DNA of 64,000 bases from Gordonia alkaliphila (lineage in GTDB: Bacteria; Actinomycetota; Actinomycetes; Mycobacteriales; Mycobacteriaceae). Of the stretch, positions 29,011-36,805 are shown in pieces. The notes beneath the pieces were generated by a model. It saw only the letters and a list, made by a program, of their open reading frames with translations, searched no databases and was not told the origin of the DNA. The stretch lies in assembly GCF_023017165.1 (NCBI RefSeq), contig NZ_JALKBW010000001.1:1364001-1428000 (forward strand). The letters run 5' to 3'. The first letter of the stretch is position 1; each line of letters opens with the position of its first letter. Position numbers and translations under genes: made by a program.

Positions 29011-29056
29011 GTGGGTTAATGGCCATTAACCCGCGAGCTCTCGTGGGTTAACGGCC
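29011..29056. promoter_or_regulatory. nested palindromes, operator-like
   Basis: GGGTTAATGGCCATTAACCC (29013-29032) is a perfect 20-bp palindrome. GTGGGTTAAYGGCC occurs at 29011 and again at 29043, and AACCC...GGGTT flank a CGAGCTCTCG core between them. The three half-sites over 46 bp look like a regulator binding region or a recombination target. No intact gene starts nearby. Confidence 0.45.
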
Positions 29057-29070
29057 CTGTCCGGGCACTC

Positions 29071-29111
29071 TGCCGTCTGGTGCAGTCGCCTGGTGACTGC
29101 GCCAGACGGCA
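29071..29111. terminator. 17-bp-stem hairpin
   Basis: TGCCGTCTGGTGCAGTC and its complement (one G-T pair) enclose a seven-base loop. There is no T-tract. It is a terminator or a palindromic repeat in the 440-bp gap between the island's right repeat and the Eis-like gene. Confidence 0.45.
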
Positions 29112-29155
29112 GCGCTGACTCTCCTTTACGACGGACCTGGCGGAGGCGGTGGCCG

Positions 29156-29313
29156 ACTGAGACCAATCGGATCTGGGCTCGGAACATGGTGGAGGTCATG
29201 GGCCACCCGCAGGTGGACCGCGACGCCCTCCTCGAGATCACCGAGTACGCGATCGATACATCGAGGAGAACTACATCGACCAGGGGAAGTTGGGACTGAG
29301 AATGCTCGACTGA
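29156..29313 (+). pseudogene. frameshifted remnant of a small gene
   Basis: One frame reads ETNRIWARNMVEVMGHP...LLEITEYAI. At about 29250-29257 the coding-like signal moves to the next frame and continues YIEENYIDQGKLGLRMLD to a TGA at 29311. Together they look like the C-terminal part of one protein broken by a one- or two-base indel. I do not recognise the family. Confidence 0.35.
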
Positions 29314-29429
29314 CGCCGACACTGGGCATTCAGAGCGCCCTGATCATCGCCGGATCCGCGCACCGAGGTCGCGAAGTCCGCGGGCAGTAAGGTTCACGAC
29401 CAGACGCCCGGCGGATGGAGGAGACGACG

Positions 29430-30656
29430 ATGAACCCTGGTGAACGGCGCGCACGTGGGACCGACGTCGCGGTCGTGACCGAGCCGGATCTGGTGCGCGA
29501 GGCGTACGCGGTGTTCAAGCGCGCGATGGTGGGCTTGGAGTTCGGTCCGTTCGATCCGGTCGACGTGTCCGAACCCGGCCGCTTCCTCGCCGCATTCGAC
29601 GGCGAGCAGGTCGTCGGCAGCGCCAACTCCTACGCCACGCAGCTCACGGTGCCCGGCGGCGTGCGGGTGCCGCACGCCGCGGTGAGTCAGGTGGGGGTGT
29701 TGCCGACGCATCGTCGTCGAGGCGTGGTCACCGCGCTGATGCGCACGCAGCTCGCCGCTGCCGCGGCGGCCGGGGAATCGGTGGCGACGCTGCGCGCGAG
29801 TGAGGGCGGCATCTACGGCCGCTTCGGCTACGGCATCGCCAGCCACGTGCGGTCGGCGCGGATCGACACTCAGACGGCCCGCTTCGTCGACGACGGCCCC
29901 GGCCCGGGCAACGTGCGCCTCGCCGACGACGGCGGGGTGGCGGTGATGGCCCCGATCGCGGCGCGCGCGGCTCAGAACGGGGCGGTCTCGCGCGCGGACG
30001 TCTGGTGGCGTAAGTGGGAACTGCGCGCCGCCGAATACAAGAGCCCGAGCTACCTCGTGGTGCACAGCACCGACGGCGTCGACGACGGCTACGCGATGTA
30101 CCGGCCGCTGGACACCGCGGGCTGGTTCACCAGCGACGACAAGACCATCGAGGTGACCGAGCTGGTCGCGCTGAACCCGGGTGCCCACCGCGGCTTGTGG
30201 CGGCACCTGCTGGAACTCGACCTGGTGGACACCGTCACCGTCGGCACGCTGGCGCTCGACGATCCGCTCCCGCTGCTGTTCGTCGACGAACGCGCGGTGA
30301 CGCTCGGCCCGGTGCGCGACGAGTCCTGGCTGCGACTGGCCGATGTCGCCGCCGCGCTCGCGGCGCGCACCTATGGCGACGCGGAACCCGTCCACCTCGC
30401 GGTGCACGACAGGCTGCTGCCCCAGAACGACGGCGTGTACCGCATCGGCGCCGACGGCGCGGTCCGCGTCGCCGCCGACACCCCGGCCGCGGTCACCGTG
30501 TCGGTGTCCGACTTGGCCGCGACGTACCTCGGCGGGACGCGCTGGTGGCGGTTGGCCGCCGCGGGCCGGATCGACGTGGCCGATCCGGCGGCGGTCGAGC
30601 GGCTCGACCGGCTGTTCCGCGTCGACCGCGAACCGTACGCGGGAGTGTTCTTCTAG
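29430..30656 (+). CDS. Eis-like GNAT N-acetyltransferase
   Basis: A 408-residue protein. An N-terminal GNAT domain contains the acetyl-CoA loop SQVGVLPTHRRRGVV. A second GNAT-like domain and a C-terminal SCP2-like domain end in VFF, as in Eis, whose C-terminal carboxylate acts in catalysis. Eis proteins acetylate aminoglycosides and other amines at several positions. The start is taken at 29430 because GGAGGAG precedes it; the ATG at 29415 lies upstream of that site. The stop overlaps the convergent neighbour's stop. Confidence 0.85.
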   Translation: MNPGERRARGTDVAVVTEPDLVREAYAVFKRAMVGLEFGPFDPVDVSEPGRFLAAFDGEQVVGSANSYATQLTVPGGVRVPHAAVSQVGVLPTHRRRGVVTALMRTQLAAAAAAGESVATLRASEGGIYGRFGYGIASHVRSARIDTQTARFVDDGPGPGNVRLADDGGVAVMAPIAARAAQNGAVSRADVWWRKWELRAAEYKSPSYLVVHSTDGVDDGYAMYRPLDTAGWFTSDDKTIEVTELVALNPGAHRGLWRHLLELDLVDTVTVGTLALDDPLPLLFVDERAVTLGPVRDESWLRLADVAAALAARTYGDAEPVHLAVHDRLLPQNDGVYRIGADGAVRVAADTPAAVTVSVSDLAATYLGGTRWWRLAAAGRIDVADPAAVERLDRLFRVDREPYAGVFF

Positions 30657-31738
30657 AACTTCTGGGGCGCGGTCTGCTGGGCTGCGGCCTGTGGGGTTTC
30701 ATCCGCGTGGGCTTCGCGGATCGTCGGCAGCGGCGGCAACACGACGCTGCCGAGTTCCTCGGGCACCGCTCCGGCGAGCACCGGCGGCGCGTAGTCGCGC
30801 AGCGGCGTCGGAATGTACCGGGTGAGGGAGACCTCCGCGGGCGGCACCAGCTCGGGCGCGACGGTCCGCGCGATGTCCTGGGCGACGGCGAGTACCGGCT
30901 CCAGCTCGGCGGGATTCGGCAGCACGGCGAGGTTCACCTGCACGGTCACCTCCAACGACAGCAGCGGGGCGGGCTCGCTGCCGTCGGTCGCTGCGAGGTC
31001 GACGGGTGCGCCGACGCGCGTGGGACCGGCGACGGTGTGCTCGCCGGGGACGTCGCTGACCTCGCTGCGGCGGTACCCGTGGTCGCCGGCCGCGTAGCCG
31101 AGCAGACCGTTGATCAGCGGCAGCGGATTCTCCAGCGGGTTGCCGACGTAGCAGACGAAGTCGGCGGCGGCCCGGCAGACGGAGCTGGTCGGGATGGCAC
31201 CGGCCGGCCGCGGACCGGTGTGCGTGAAGCCGGGAATCACCGAGGGCAGCTTGGCCATCGCGCCGTGGTCGGCGCGCGGATCGGCGACCAGCGTGAACGA
31301 GGTGTTCTGCCGCATCTTCGGGTCGCGGTTCCAGTCGTCGCGGACATTGCCGGCCACCAGGGCGCCGAAGCTGTAGCCGGTCACGTGGATGGCGCTCTCC
31401 GGGCAGCGCGCTCGGAACGCCCGGGCCTGCGAGTTCAGGGCACGTTCACCGCGGGCGGCGGAGACGTCGCCGGGGGTGAAGCCGACGGGGGCGAGCGAGG
31501 CCGGGTAGACGATGCCGGTCGCGTCGCGCGGGGCGCCGGGCACGTGCTGCCCGTGGGTGTCGCCGACGCCGCCGACCGCGAATTCCTTGGTGTCCGGGCA
31601 GCCACCGGCCACGGCGGATCCGGCGGTCAGGGTGCCCGCGACAGTCGCGGCGGGCGCCAGAAGCGCCAGGGCCAGCACGGCCACCCAGCGTGCGGAGGAT
31701 CGACGGTGGGGTGATTCGAGAGTCGTTGATCGAGTCAT
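30653..31738 (-). CDS. secreted serine hydrolase, cutinase/PE-PPE-like (paralogue A)
   Basis: A 361-residue exported alpha/beta-hydrolase. A signal peptide (after MTRSTTLES, hydrophobic core, cut near AVAGG) precedes FAVGGVGDT. The nucleophile motif is GYSFG and an acidic candidate lies in VADPRADHG. Two paired cysteines lie in VCRAAADFVC. The C-terminal segment SLTRYIPTPLRDY is shared with the next two genes. Substrate is unknown; cell-wall or extracellular lipid esters are likely. The start at 31738 follows GAGGAG; an upstream in-frame ATG has no support. Confidence 0.82.
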   Translation of the reverse strand: MTRSTTLESPHRRSSARWVAVLALALLAPAATVAGTLTAGSAVAGGCPDTKEFAVGGVGDTHGQHVPGAPRDATGIVYPASLAPVGFTPGDVSAARGERALNSQARAFRARCPESAIHVTGYSFGALVAGNVRDDWNRDPKMRQNTSFTLVADPRADHGAMAKLPSVIPGFTHTGPRPAGAIPTSSVCRAAADFVCYVGNPLENPLPLINGLLGYAAGDHGYRRSEVSDVPGEHTVAGPTRVGAPVDLAATDGSEPAPLLSLEVTVQVNLAVLPNPAELEPVLAVAQDIARTVAPELVPPAEVSLTRYIPTPLRDYAPPVLAGAVPEELGSVVLPPLPTIREAHADETPQAAAQQTAPQKF

Positions 31739-32005
31739 GGGCGGTATCTCCTCGGGGCGGACGGGTCGCTGAAAACCCTTGGCGGACAAGCCCATCCGCG
31801 GGAGATGAACCTTTGCCGCTATAGAGATACCGACGCCGTGTCGCCGCTGAATCGCCGTTTCGTTAACTGACAATGAACTCTGTCAGGAGCGTTGGTGAGG
31901 ACCCCCGGATGCACGGCGGCGGTCCGAGAGAATCCTCGGACCGCCGCCGTGAATGCGACGCTGTGGGTGTGGCGTCGTGGGTGTGACGCTGTGGGTGTGG
32001 CGTCG

Positions 32006-33097
32006 CTACTGCTGCGTGAGCGCGGTTCGCAGGGCCCGAAGCACGGTAGACGACGCTGCCGTGACGGGTTCGGAACGTGGTTGCGGAGACGGGGCCGAGG
32101 GGAGGGCCGGCAGCGCTGGGAGCACCACGTCGCCGATCTGCTCGGGCACCGCGTCCGCGAGCGGCGGAGGCACGTAGTCGCGCAGCGGAGTGGGGATGTA
32201 GCGGGTGAGCGACAGTTCGGCCGGCGGCACGATGCCGGGTGCCACGTCGCGCGCCACGTCCTGGGCCAGCGCCAGAACCGGCTCCACTTCGGCGGGCGAC
32301 GGGAGCACGGCGAGCGCCACCTCCACCGGCAACGGCAGTGGTAATACGGTGGCGACCTCGCCCGGTGCGCCGATCCGGGTCGGGCCCGCGACGTCGTGTG
32401 CGCCGGGCTCATCGGTCACCTCGCCGCTGCGATAGGTGTGATCGCCGAATGCATAGCCCAGCAGGCCGTTGATCAGCGGCAGCGGATTCTCCGCGGGGTT
32501 GCCGACGAAGCAGATGAAGTCGGCCGCCGAACGGCAGATGGAGCTGGTCGGGATGCTGCTCGCCGGTCGCGGACCGGTGTGGGTGAAGCCCGGAATGAGC
32601 GACGGCAGCTGGGCCATCGCGCCCTGCTCGGCGCGCGGATCGGCGATGAGCGTGAACGAGGTGTTGTTCCGCATCTTTGCGTCGTGGGTCCAGCTGTCCC
32701 GGACGTTGCCTGCCACGAGTGCGCCGAGGCTGTAACCGGTCACGTGGATGGCGCTGTCGGGGCAGCGTTTCCGGAACCCCCGCGCCGCCGAGTTCAGCGC
32801 TGCGGCGCCCTGTGCTGCGGAAGCGTCGCCCGGGCCGAAGCCGATGGGCGCGAGCGAAGCCGAGTATCCGATACGGGTGGCACCGGACGTGCCCGGCACC
32901 CAGGCGCTCCGCGTGTCGCCGACGCCGCCGACAACGAACTTCTTGGTGGCCGGGCACGTGCCGGTCGCGTGTGCGGCGCCCACCGGCGCGTTCAGCGTCA
33001 GGGCGATCGCCGACAGCAGGAGCGCGAGGGCCAGGGTCCTCGGCCGCCACGAGCGTCGATGGACATCGGCATGCCCGGGTCGGGTCGTTGTCAACAT
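32006..33097 (-). CDS. secreted serine hydrolase, cutinase/PE-PPE-like (paralogue B)
   Basis: A 363-residue paralogue of the genes on both sides. A signal peptide ends near HATGTCPA. FVVGGVGDT, the nucleophile GYSLG, IADPRAEQG and ICRSAADFIC follow in the same order, and the C-terminal SLTRYIPTPLRDY is present. The start at 33097 (MLTTTRPG) is preceded by GAGGAG at ten bases; a further ATG ten codons upstream is less likely. The 266 bp downstream of it, up to the start of paralogue A, hold only A's promoter region. Confidence 0.82.
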   Translation of the reverse strand: MLTTTRPGHADVHRRSWRPRTLALALLLSAIALTLNAPVGAAHATGTCPATKKFVVGGVGDTRSAWVPGTSGATRIGYSASLAPIGFGPGDASAAQGAAALNSAARGFRKRCPDSAIHVTGYSLGALVAGNVRDSWTHDAKMRNNTSFTLIADPRAEQGAMAQLPSLIPGFTHTGPRPASSIPTSSICRSAADFICFVGNPAENPLPLINGLLGYAFGDHTYRSGEVTDEPGAHDVAGPTRIGAPGEVATVLPLPLPVEVALAVLPSPAEVEPVLALAQDVARDVAPGIVPPAELSLTRYIPTPLRDYVPPPLADAVPEQIGDVVLPALPALPSAPSPQPRSEPVTAASSTVLRALRTALTQQ

Positions 33098-33244
33098 GGG
33101 TCGTGCGTCTCCTCGCGGGCGGGACATCGGGTGCAGTACGGGCTATCAGGGGCGGCAGGCACGACCCGGGAGTTCGACCGAGACACCTGCCGCACGCTCT
33201 GAGGGCGCTGGAGCCAATAGTCGAATTCCCTTGTCCGACAAAAT

Positions 33245-33345
33245 CATTCGAACGAATGGACCTGTCGCTACGTCATTAATAGTGGATTACTGTGAAGTAG
33301 GCAAGGATTACCTTACAAATACTTGAATACCCAACTAATGTTGGC
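33245..33345. promoter_or_regulatory. AT-rich region with three inverted repeats, including an iron-box-like site
   Basis: The region upstream of paralogue B is markedly more AT-rich than its surroundings. CATTCG-AA-CGAATG is at 33245-33258. A sequence at 33297-33315 agrees with the DtxR/IdeR iron-box consensus at 13 of 19 bases by eye, with an AAGG/CCTT core. CCAAC-TAAT-GTTGG is at 33332-33345. All could be regulator sites for the hydrolase gene. The iron-box match is weak. Confidence 0.35.
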
Positions 33346-33390
33346 GCAGTTCGACGCTTCCCGATGGCACAGATTTGCGTGCCGGCGGCG

Positions 33391-34704
33391 CTACCGGTCG
33401 TCGGTTGGGGGTCGGTAGCCCTGGGGGCCACCGCCGCTGATCACCGCGGGGGCGTTGAGGGACTGACCGCAGGATGCCTTCGGTCGGGCTCCGGCGCCGC
33501 AGCCGTCGACGGGGGCGGGTCCGGCAGTGACCGCACCGGCCTGCAGGCTCGATCGATCCCAGCGCTCGCGGGCGGTTGTGCTCTGGGCAGGGGTGGGCGC
33601 GGTGGCGCGTAGCAACCGCAGGATCGTCTCGAAGCCGGCGGTCTGGTCGCTGTCGGTGCGTGGATCGGTGGTCAGCACCCCGGGGACGACGAGGAGTAGC
33701 TGCACCAACTCATCCAAGCGAGTGGGGATCGCCGGTAGGACGATGTCGCCGATCTCGTCGGGCACCGAGTTCGCCAGCGGTGGGGGCAGGTAGTCGCGCA
33801 GCGGAGTGGGGATGTAGCGGACCAGGGACAGTTCCGCGGGCGGAACCAGGTCGGGGGCGACGGTGCGCGCGATCTCCTGCGCCACCACCAACAGCGGTTC
33901 CACTTCCTCTGGCGCCGGGAGCGCCGCCAGGACTCCGAGCAGTGGGAACTGGGGGATCAGCACGGCGAGGAGGATCCGACCGGCGCTGAGCGTCGCGGTC
34001 TCGACGAGGTGATCGCCGGGGGTGTCGGTCACTTCGCTCTTGCGATAGGTGTGATCCCCGGTGAGGTAGCCCAGGACGCCGGCGATCAGTGGGAGGGGAT
34101 TCCGCGTCGGATCGCCGACGTAGCAGATGAAGTCGCTGCCGGACCGGCACACGGAGCTGGTCGGGATGGTGCTGAAGGGTCGTCGACCCGTGTGCGTGAA
34201 GCCGGGGATGACCGAGGGCAGCTTGGCCATGGCGCCGTGGTCGGACCGGGGATCGGCGATCAGGGTGAACGACGTGTTCACGCGCATCTTCGGGTCGCGG
34301 TTCCAGCTGTCCCGCACGTTCCCCGCGACCAGCGCACCCATGCTGTAGCCGGTGACGTGGATGGCGCTCTCCGGGCAGCGGTCGCGAAACGACCGGGCCG
34401 CTGCGTTCAGGGCCGCTTCGCCCTGTCGCGCCGAGACGTCGCCCGGCGTGAGTCCGACGGGTGCCAGCGAGGCGGTGTACGCGATGCGGGTGGCCCCGGC
34501 GGCACCCGGGACGAAACGACTCTGCGTGTCGCCCACGCCGCCGACGGCGAACTCCTGCGAAGGCGGGCAGGCGCGCGCCGCCCGGGCCTCGCCGACCGGC
34601 AGCGCCAACGCCGTGATGATCAACATCGGCAGCGTCGTCAGCAGCAGGAGCCACCTGGCTCCTCGTCGGTCGCGGCCGTGCCCGGAGTCCGTGTTTCTGG
34701 ACAT
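33391..34704 (-). CDS. secreted serine hydrolase, cutinase/PE-PPE-like (paralogue C)
   Basis: A 437-residue paralogue with an extra C-terminal part of about 70 residues containing one cysteine pair (DGCGAGARPKASCG). The signal peptide ends near GEARAARAC. FAVGGVGDT, the nucleophile GYSMG, IADPRSDHG, VCRSGSDFIC and SLVRYIPTPLRDY are shared with paralogues A and B. The start at 34704 (MSRNTDSGH) is the only one that leaves a signal peptide at the N-terminus. It diverges from the thioesterase gene at 34951. Confidence 0.82.
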   Translation of the reverse strand: MSRNTDSGHGRDRRGARWLLLLTTLPMLIITALALPVGEARAARACPPSQEFAVGGVGDTQSRFVPGAAGATRIAYTASLAPVGLTPGDVSARQGEAALNAAARSFRDRCPESAIHVTGYSMGALVAGNVRDSWNRDPKMRVNTSFTLIADPRSDHGAMAKLPSVIPGFTHTGRRPFSTIPTSSVCRSGSDFICYVGDPTRNPLPLIAGVLGYLTGDHTYRKSEVTDTPGDHLVETATLSAGRILLAVLIPQFPLLGVLAALPAPEEVEPLLVVAQEIARTVAPDLVPPAELSLVRYIPTPLRDYLPPPLANSVPDEIGDIVLPAIPTRLDELVQLLLVVPGVLTTDPRTDSDQTAGFETILRLLRATAPTPAQSTTARERWDRSSLQAGAVTAGPAPVDGCGAGARPKASCGQSLNAPAVISGGGPQGYRPPTDDR

Positions 34705-34754
34705 CGGTCGTACTCTTCTCAAACTGCGCGCGCGGGCGGGGCCGTTTGCGCGGG

Positions 34755-34810
34755 GGATCTCTGTCAATCGAGATCCGGCACACAGTCGTATCTCTTTGTG
34801 ATGTAGATAC
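34755..34810. promoter_or_regulatory. inverted repeats upstream of paralogue C
   Basis: GGATCTC-N8-GAGATCC lies at 34755-34776, and GTATCT-N11-AGATAC at 34788-34810. Read on the minus strand, GGTATCTACAT here resembles GGTATCTCTAT at 31822-31832 upstream of paralogue A, both about 100 bases before their start codons. A shared regulator or sigma-factor site is possible. Confidence 0.35.
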
Positions 34811-34950
34811 CTCATGAGCGGTAGGTTTGGCGAATCCGTGCCCGTACCGGCCCTGAGCGGCACAGATTTGGCGCAAACCCATGACTTCGGACCTGCTTTT
34901 GACATGTGCGGGGTGCCGCCGGAGGGTTTGCGATGGGTAGGGTTCGACGG

Positions 34951-35760
34951 ATGAGCCATGTACTCGACGAAGCGATCGCGGTGACCGTCGGCGAGGCCGG
35001 CGTCTTCCATGCGACGACCCATGCGGCGTACGCCAACATGGTGGGTCCGTTCGGTGGCATCACCGCGGCCACGGTGGTCCACGCCCTCCAGCAGCATCCG
35101 GACGTGCTCGGCGAGCCGCTGGCGCTGACCTTGAACTATGCGGCACCCATCGCCGACGGCGACTGGGACCTGCACACCGAGATCATCCGCACCAACCGCA
35201 CCAACCAGCACTGGGTCATCCGGATCGTGCAGAACGGTACGACGGTGTCCACCGGCAGCGCGGTCTTCGGTCTGCACCGCCCCACGTGGGGCAGCACCGA
35301 GCCCCGTCCGCCGGCCGCGCCGCCCGTCGAGGAGGTGGCCGCCCAGGGGTTCCCCGACTTCATCGCGTGGGCGAACAACTACGACATGCGGTTCGTCGTC
35401 GGCGGCCTGAACGACGGCGCCAGCGACGACTCGACGTCGACGCTCTGGCTACGCGACGTGCCAGAGCGGTCGCTGGATTACCCCTCGCTGGCCTCGATCG
35501 CCGACAGCTTCTACCCGCGCGCCTTCCTGCGGCACGGCACCTTCATGCCGGCCGGGACGATCTCCCTGACCACCTACTTCCACGCCACGCCGGCCGAGTT
35601 GACCGCGCAGGGCAGCGACCACCTGTTGATCACCGCCCGCGGCGTCCGCTTCGGAAACGGTCACTTCGATCAGGACGGTCAGATCTGGTCGGGTGCAGGC
35701 GATGACGCGGTGCTGCTGGCCACCACGCACCAGCTGGTTTACTTCAAGGATCCCCAGTAG
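34951..35760 (+). CDS. acyl-CoA thioesterase-like double hotdog protein
   Basis: A 269-residue protein of the TesB-like 4HBT_3 type. The early segment NMVGPFGGITAATVV corresponds to the first hotdog helix, and the second half holds LASIADSFYPRAF. It should hydrolyse acyl-CoA esters. The start at 34951 (MSHVLDEAIAV) has a purine-rich GGGTAGGG upstream; the frame is open further up but without support. It diverges from paralogue C and is followed by the lipoprotein gene. Confidence 0.75.
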   Translation: MSHVLDEAIAVTVGEAGVFHATTHAAYANMVGPFGGITAATVVHALQQHPDVLGEPLALTLNYAAPIADGDWDLHTEIIRTNRTNQHWVIRIVQNGTTVSTGSAVFGLHRPTWGSTEPRPPAAPPVEEVAAQGFPDFIAWANNYDMRFVVGGLNDGASDDSTSTLWLRDVPERSLDYPSLASIADSFYPRAFLRHGTFMPAGTISLTTYFHATPAELTAQGSDHLLITARGVRFGNGHFDQDGQIWSGAGDDAVLLATTHQLVYFKDPQ

Positions 35761-35863
35761 CTCCGGCGGTGTGCAGTCCGGGGCGCACTGAGGCGTAGGT
35801 CATAATCACCGGGGGGCGGTGTTCAGTGGGGATGCTGCTGATCCACGGAAGAGGGGTGCCGCG

Positions 35864-36631
35864 ATGACGGTGCGTGTGCAGAAGAATCCGATCCGACGGC
35901 TCGGCGGCCTGCTGATCGCGGGAAGCGCGGTGATCGCGTTGGCCGGCTGCAGCAGCAGCGACGACTCGTCGTCGGCCGCGACCACCACCGGGTCCGATGG
36001 TGCGACCACCGCGAATACCGCGACGTCGACGAAGCTCACCGGTGATGCGAAGGAACTGGTGCTGCCCGCCGACGAGTTCCCGAAGGGCTTCGTGGCGCAG
36101 GAGATCCCGCAGGGCCAGCTGAAGGCGGCGACCGACCAGGTCCTCGCGGCGATGAAGGGCGTGAAGATCGAGCCGTCGTCGTGCGTGCAGTTGAGCCTGC
36201 TGCCGGAATCCATCGACCTGGAGACCATCGGCCTGGCCGTGGCGACCAAGGGCACGTCGAGCCTCAGCACGTCGGTGGCGCCGCAGCAGATCAGCATGGA
36301 CGATCAGCGCAAGTCGGTCACCGGCAAGTGCGCCAACCTCGAGATGATGTTCACCGAGGGGCAGACCGCCGGAGCGACGGCGACGGTGAAGCAGAAGGTG
36401 CAGAAGGCGCCCAAGACCAAGGCGGATGAGGCTCTCGTGGTGGAGCAGGAAACCACCACCAAGATCTCCGGCACCACCGTGAAGTCGTCTGCTCTGCTGG
36501 GCTTCGCCGAGGTGAACGGCTACCAGGTGTCGGTCCAGTACATGTCCGCCAATGGCGCTGAGATCGACGACGACGCGTTCAACGATGTCTTCGTTGCCGC
36601 CGTCAACCGCGTCGCGAACGGCACCGACTAG
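35864..36631 (+). CDS. exported lipoprotein
   Basis: A 255-residue lipoprotein. An Arg-containing signal (NPIRRLGGLLIAG) ends in the lipobox LAGC, followed by a Ser/Asp/Thr-rich spacer. The remaining 200 residues hold a mixed alpha/beta domain resembling mycobacterial lipoproteins of unknown role (DUF5642-like). The start at 35864 is preceded by GAAGAGGGG and gives a normal signal length. The gene ends just before a strong hairpin. Confidence 0.75.
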   Translation: MTVRVQKNPIRRLGGLLIAGSAVIALAGCSSSDDSSSAATTTGSDGATTANTATSTKLTGDAKELVLPADEFPKGFVAQEIPQGQLKAATDQVLAAMKGVKIEPSSCVQLSLLPESIDLETIGLAVATKGTSSLSTSVAPQQISMDDQRKSVTGKCANLEMMFTEGQTAGATATVKQKVQKAPKTKADEALVVEQETTTKISGTTVKSSALLGFAEVNGYQVSVQYMSANGAEIDDDAFNDVFVAAVNRVANGTD

Positions 36632-36640
36632 TCGTACCCG

Positions 36641-36684
36641 CGAAAGCGGGGGCGGCCCAGATCAGCGGGCCGCCCCCGCTTTCG
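36641..36684. terminator. 18-bp perfect hairpin
   Basis: CGAAAGCGGGGGCGGCCC pairs perfectly with 36667-36684 around an eight-base loop. It directly follows the lipoprotein gene and is a strong factor-independent terminator candidate, although its T-tract is short. Confidence 0.75.
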
Positions 36685-36753
36685 GCATCGCGGGGTACGG
36701 ACACCGCTGCCGACCGGGACTTCGCGAAAGTCGTGCACAGTAACTCTGTCTAT

Positions 36754-36759
36754 TATAGT
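36754..36759 (+). promoter_or_regulatory. candidate -10 element TATAGT before the thiolase operon
   Basis: TATAGT sits in an AT-rich stretch (CTATTATAGTAG) 47 bp upstream of the thiolase start, flanked by TGTC and GACA as a loose inverted repeat. No convincing -35 hexamer is visible at the right distance, so this is a weak call. Confidence 0.3.
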
Positions 36760-36805
36760 AGCGACAGTCACACTGCTAACTAAAGCGCTCTCGGAAGGAC
36801 TCGCT

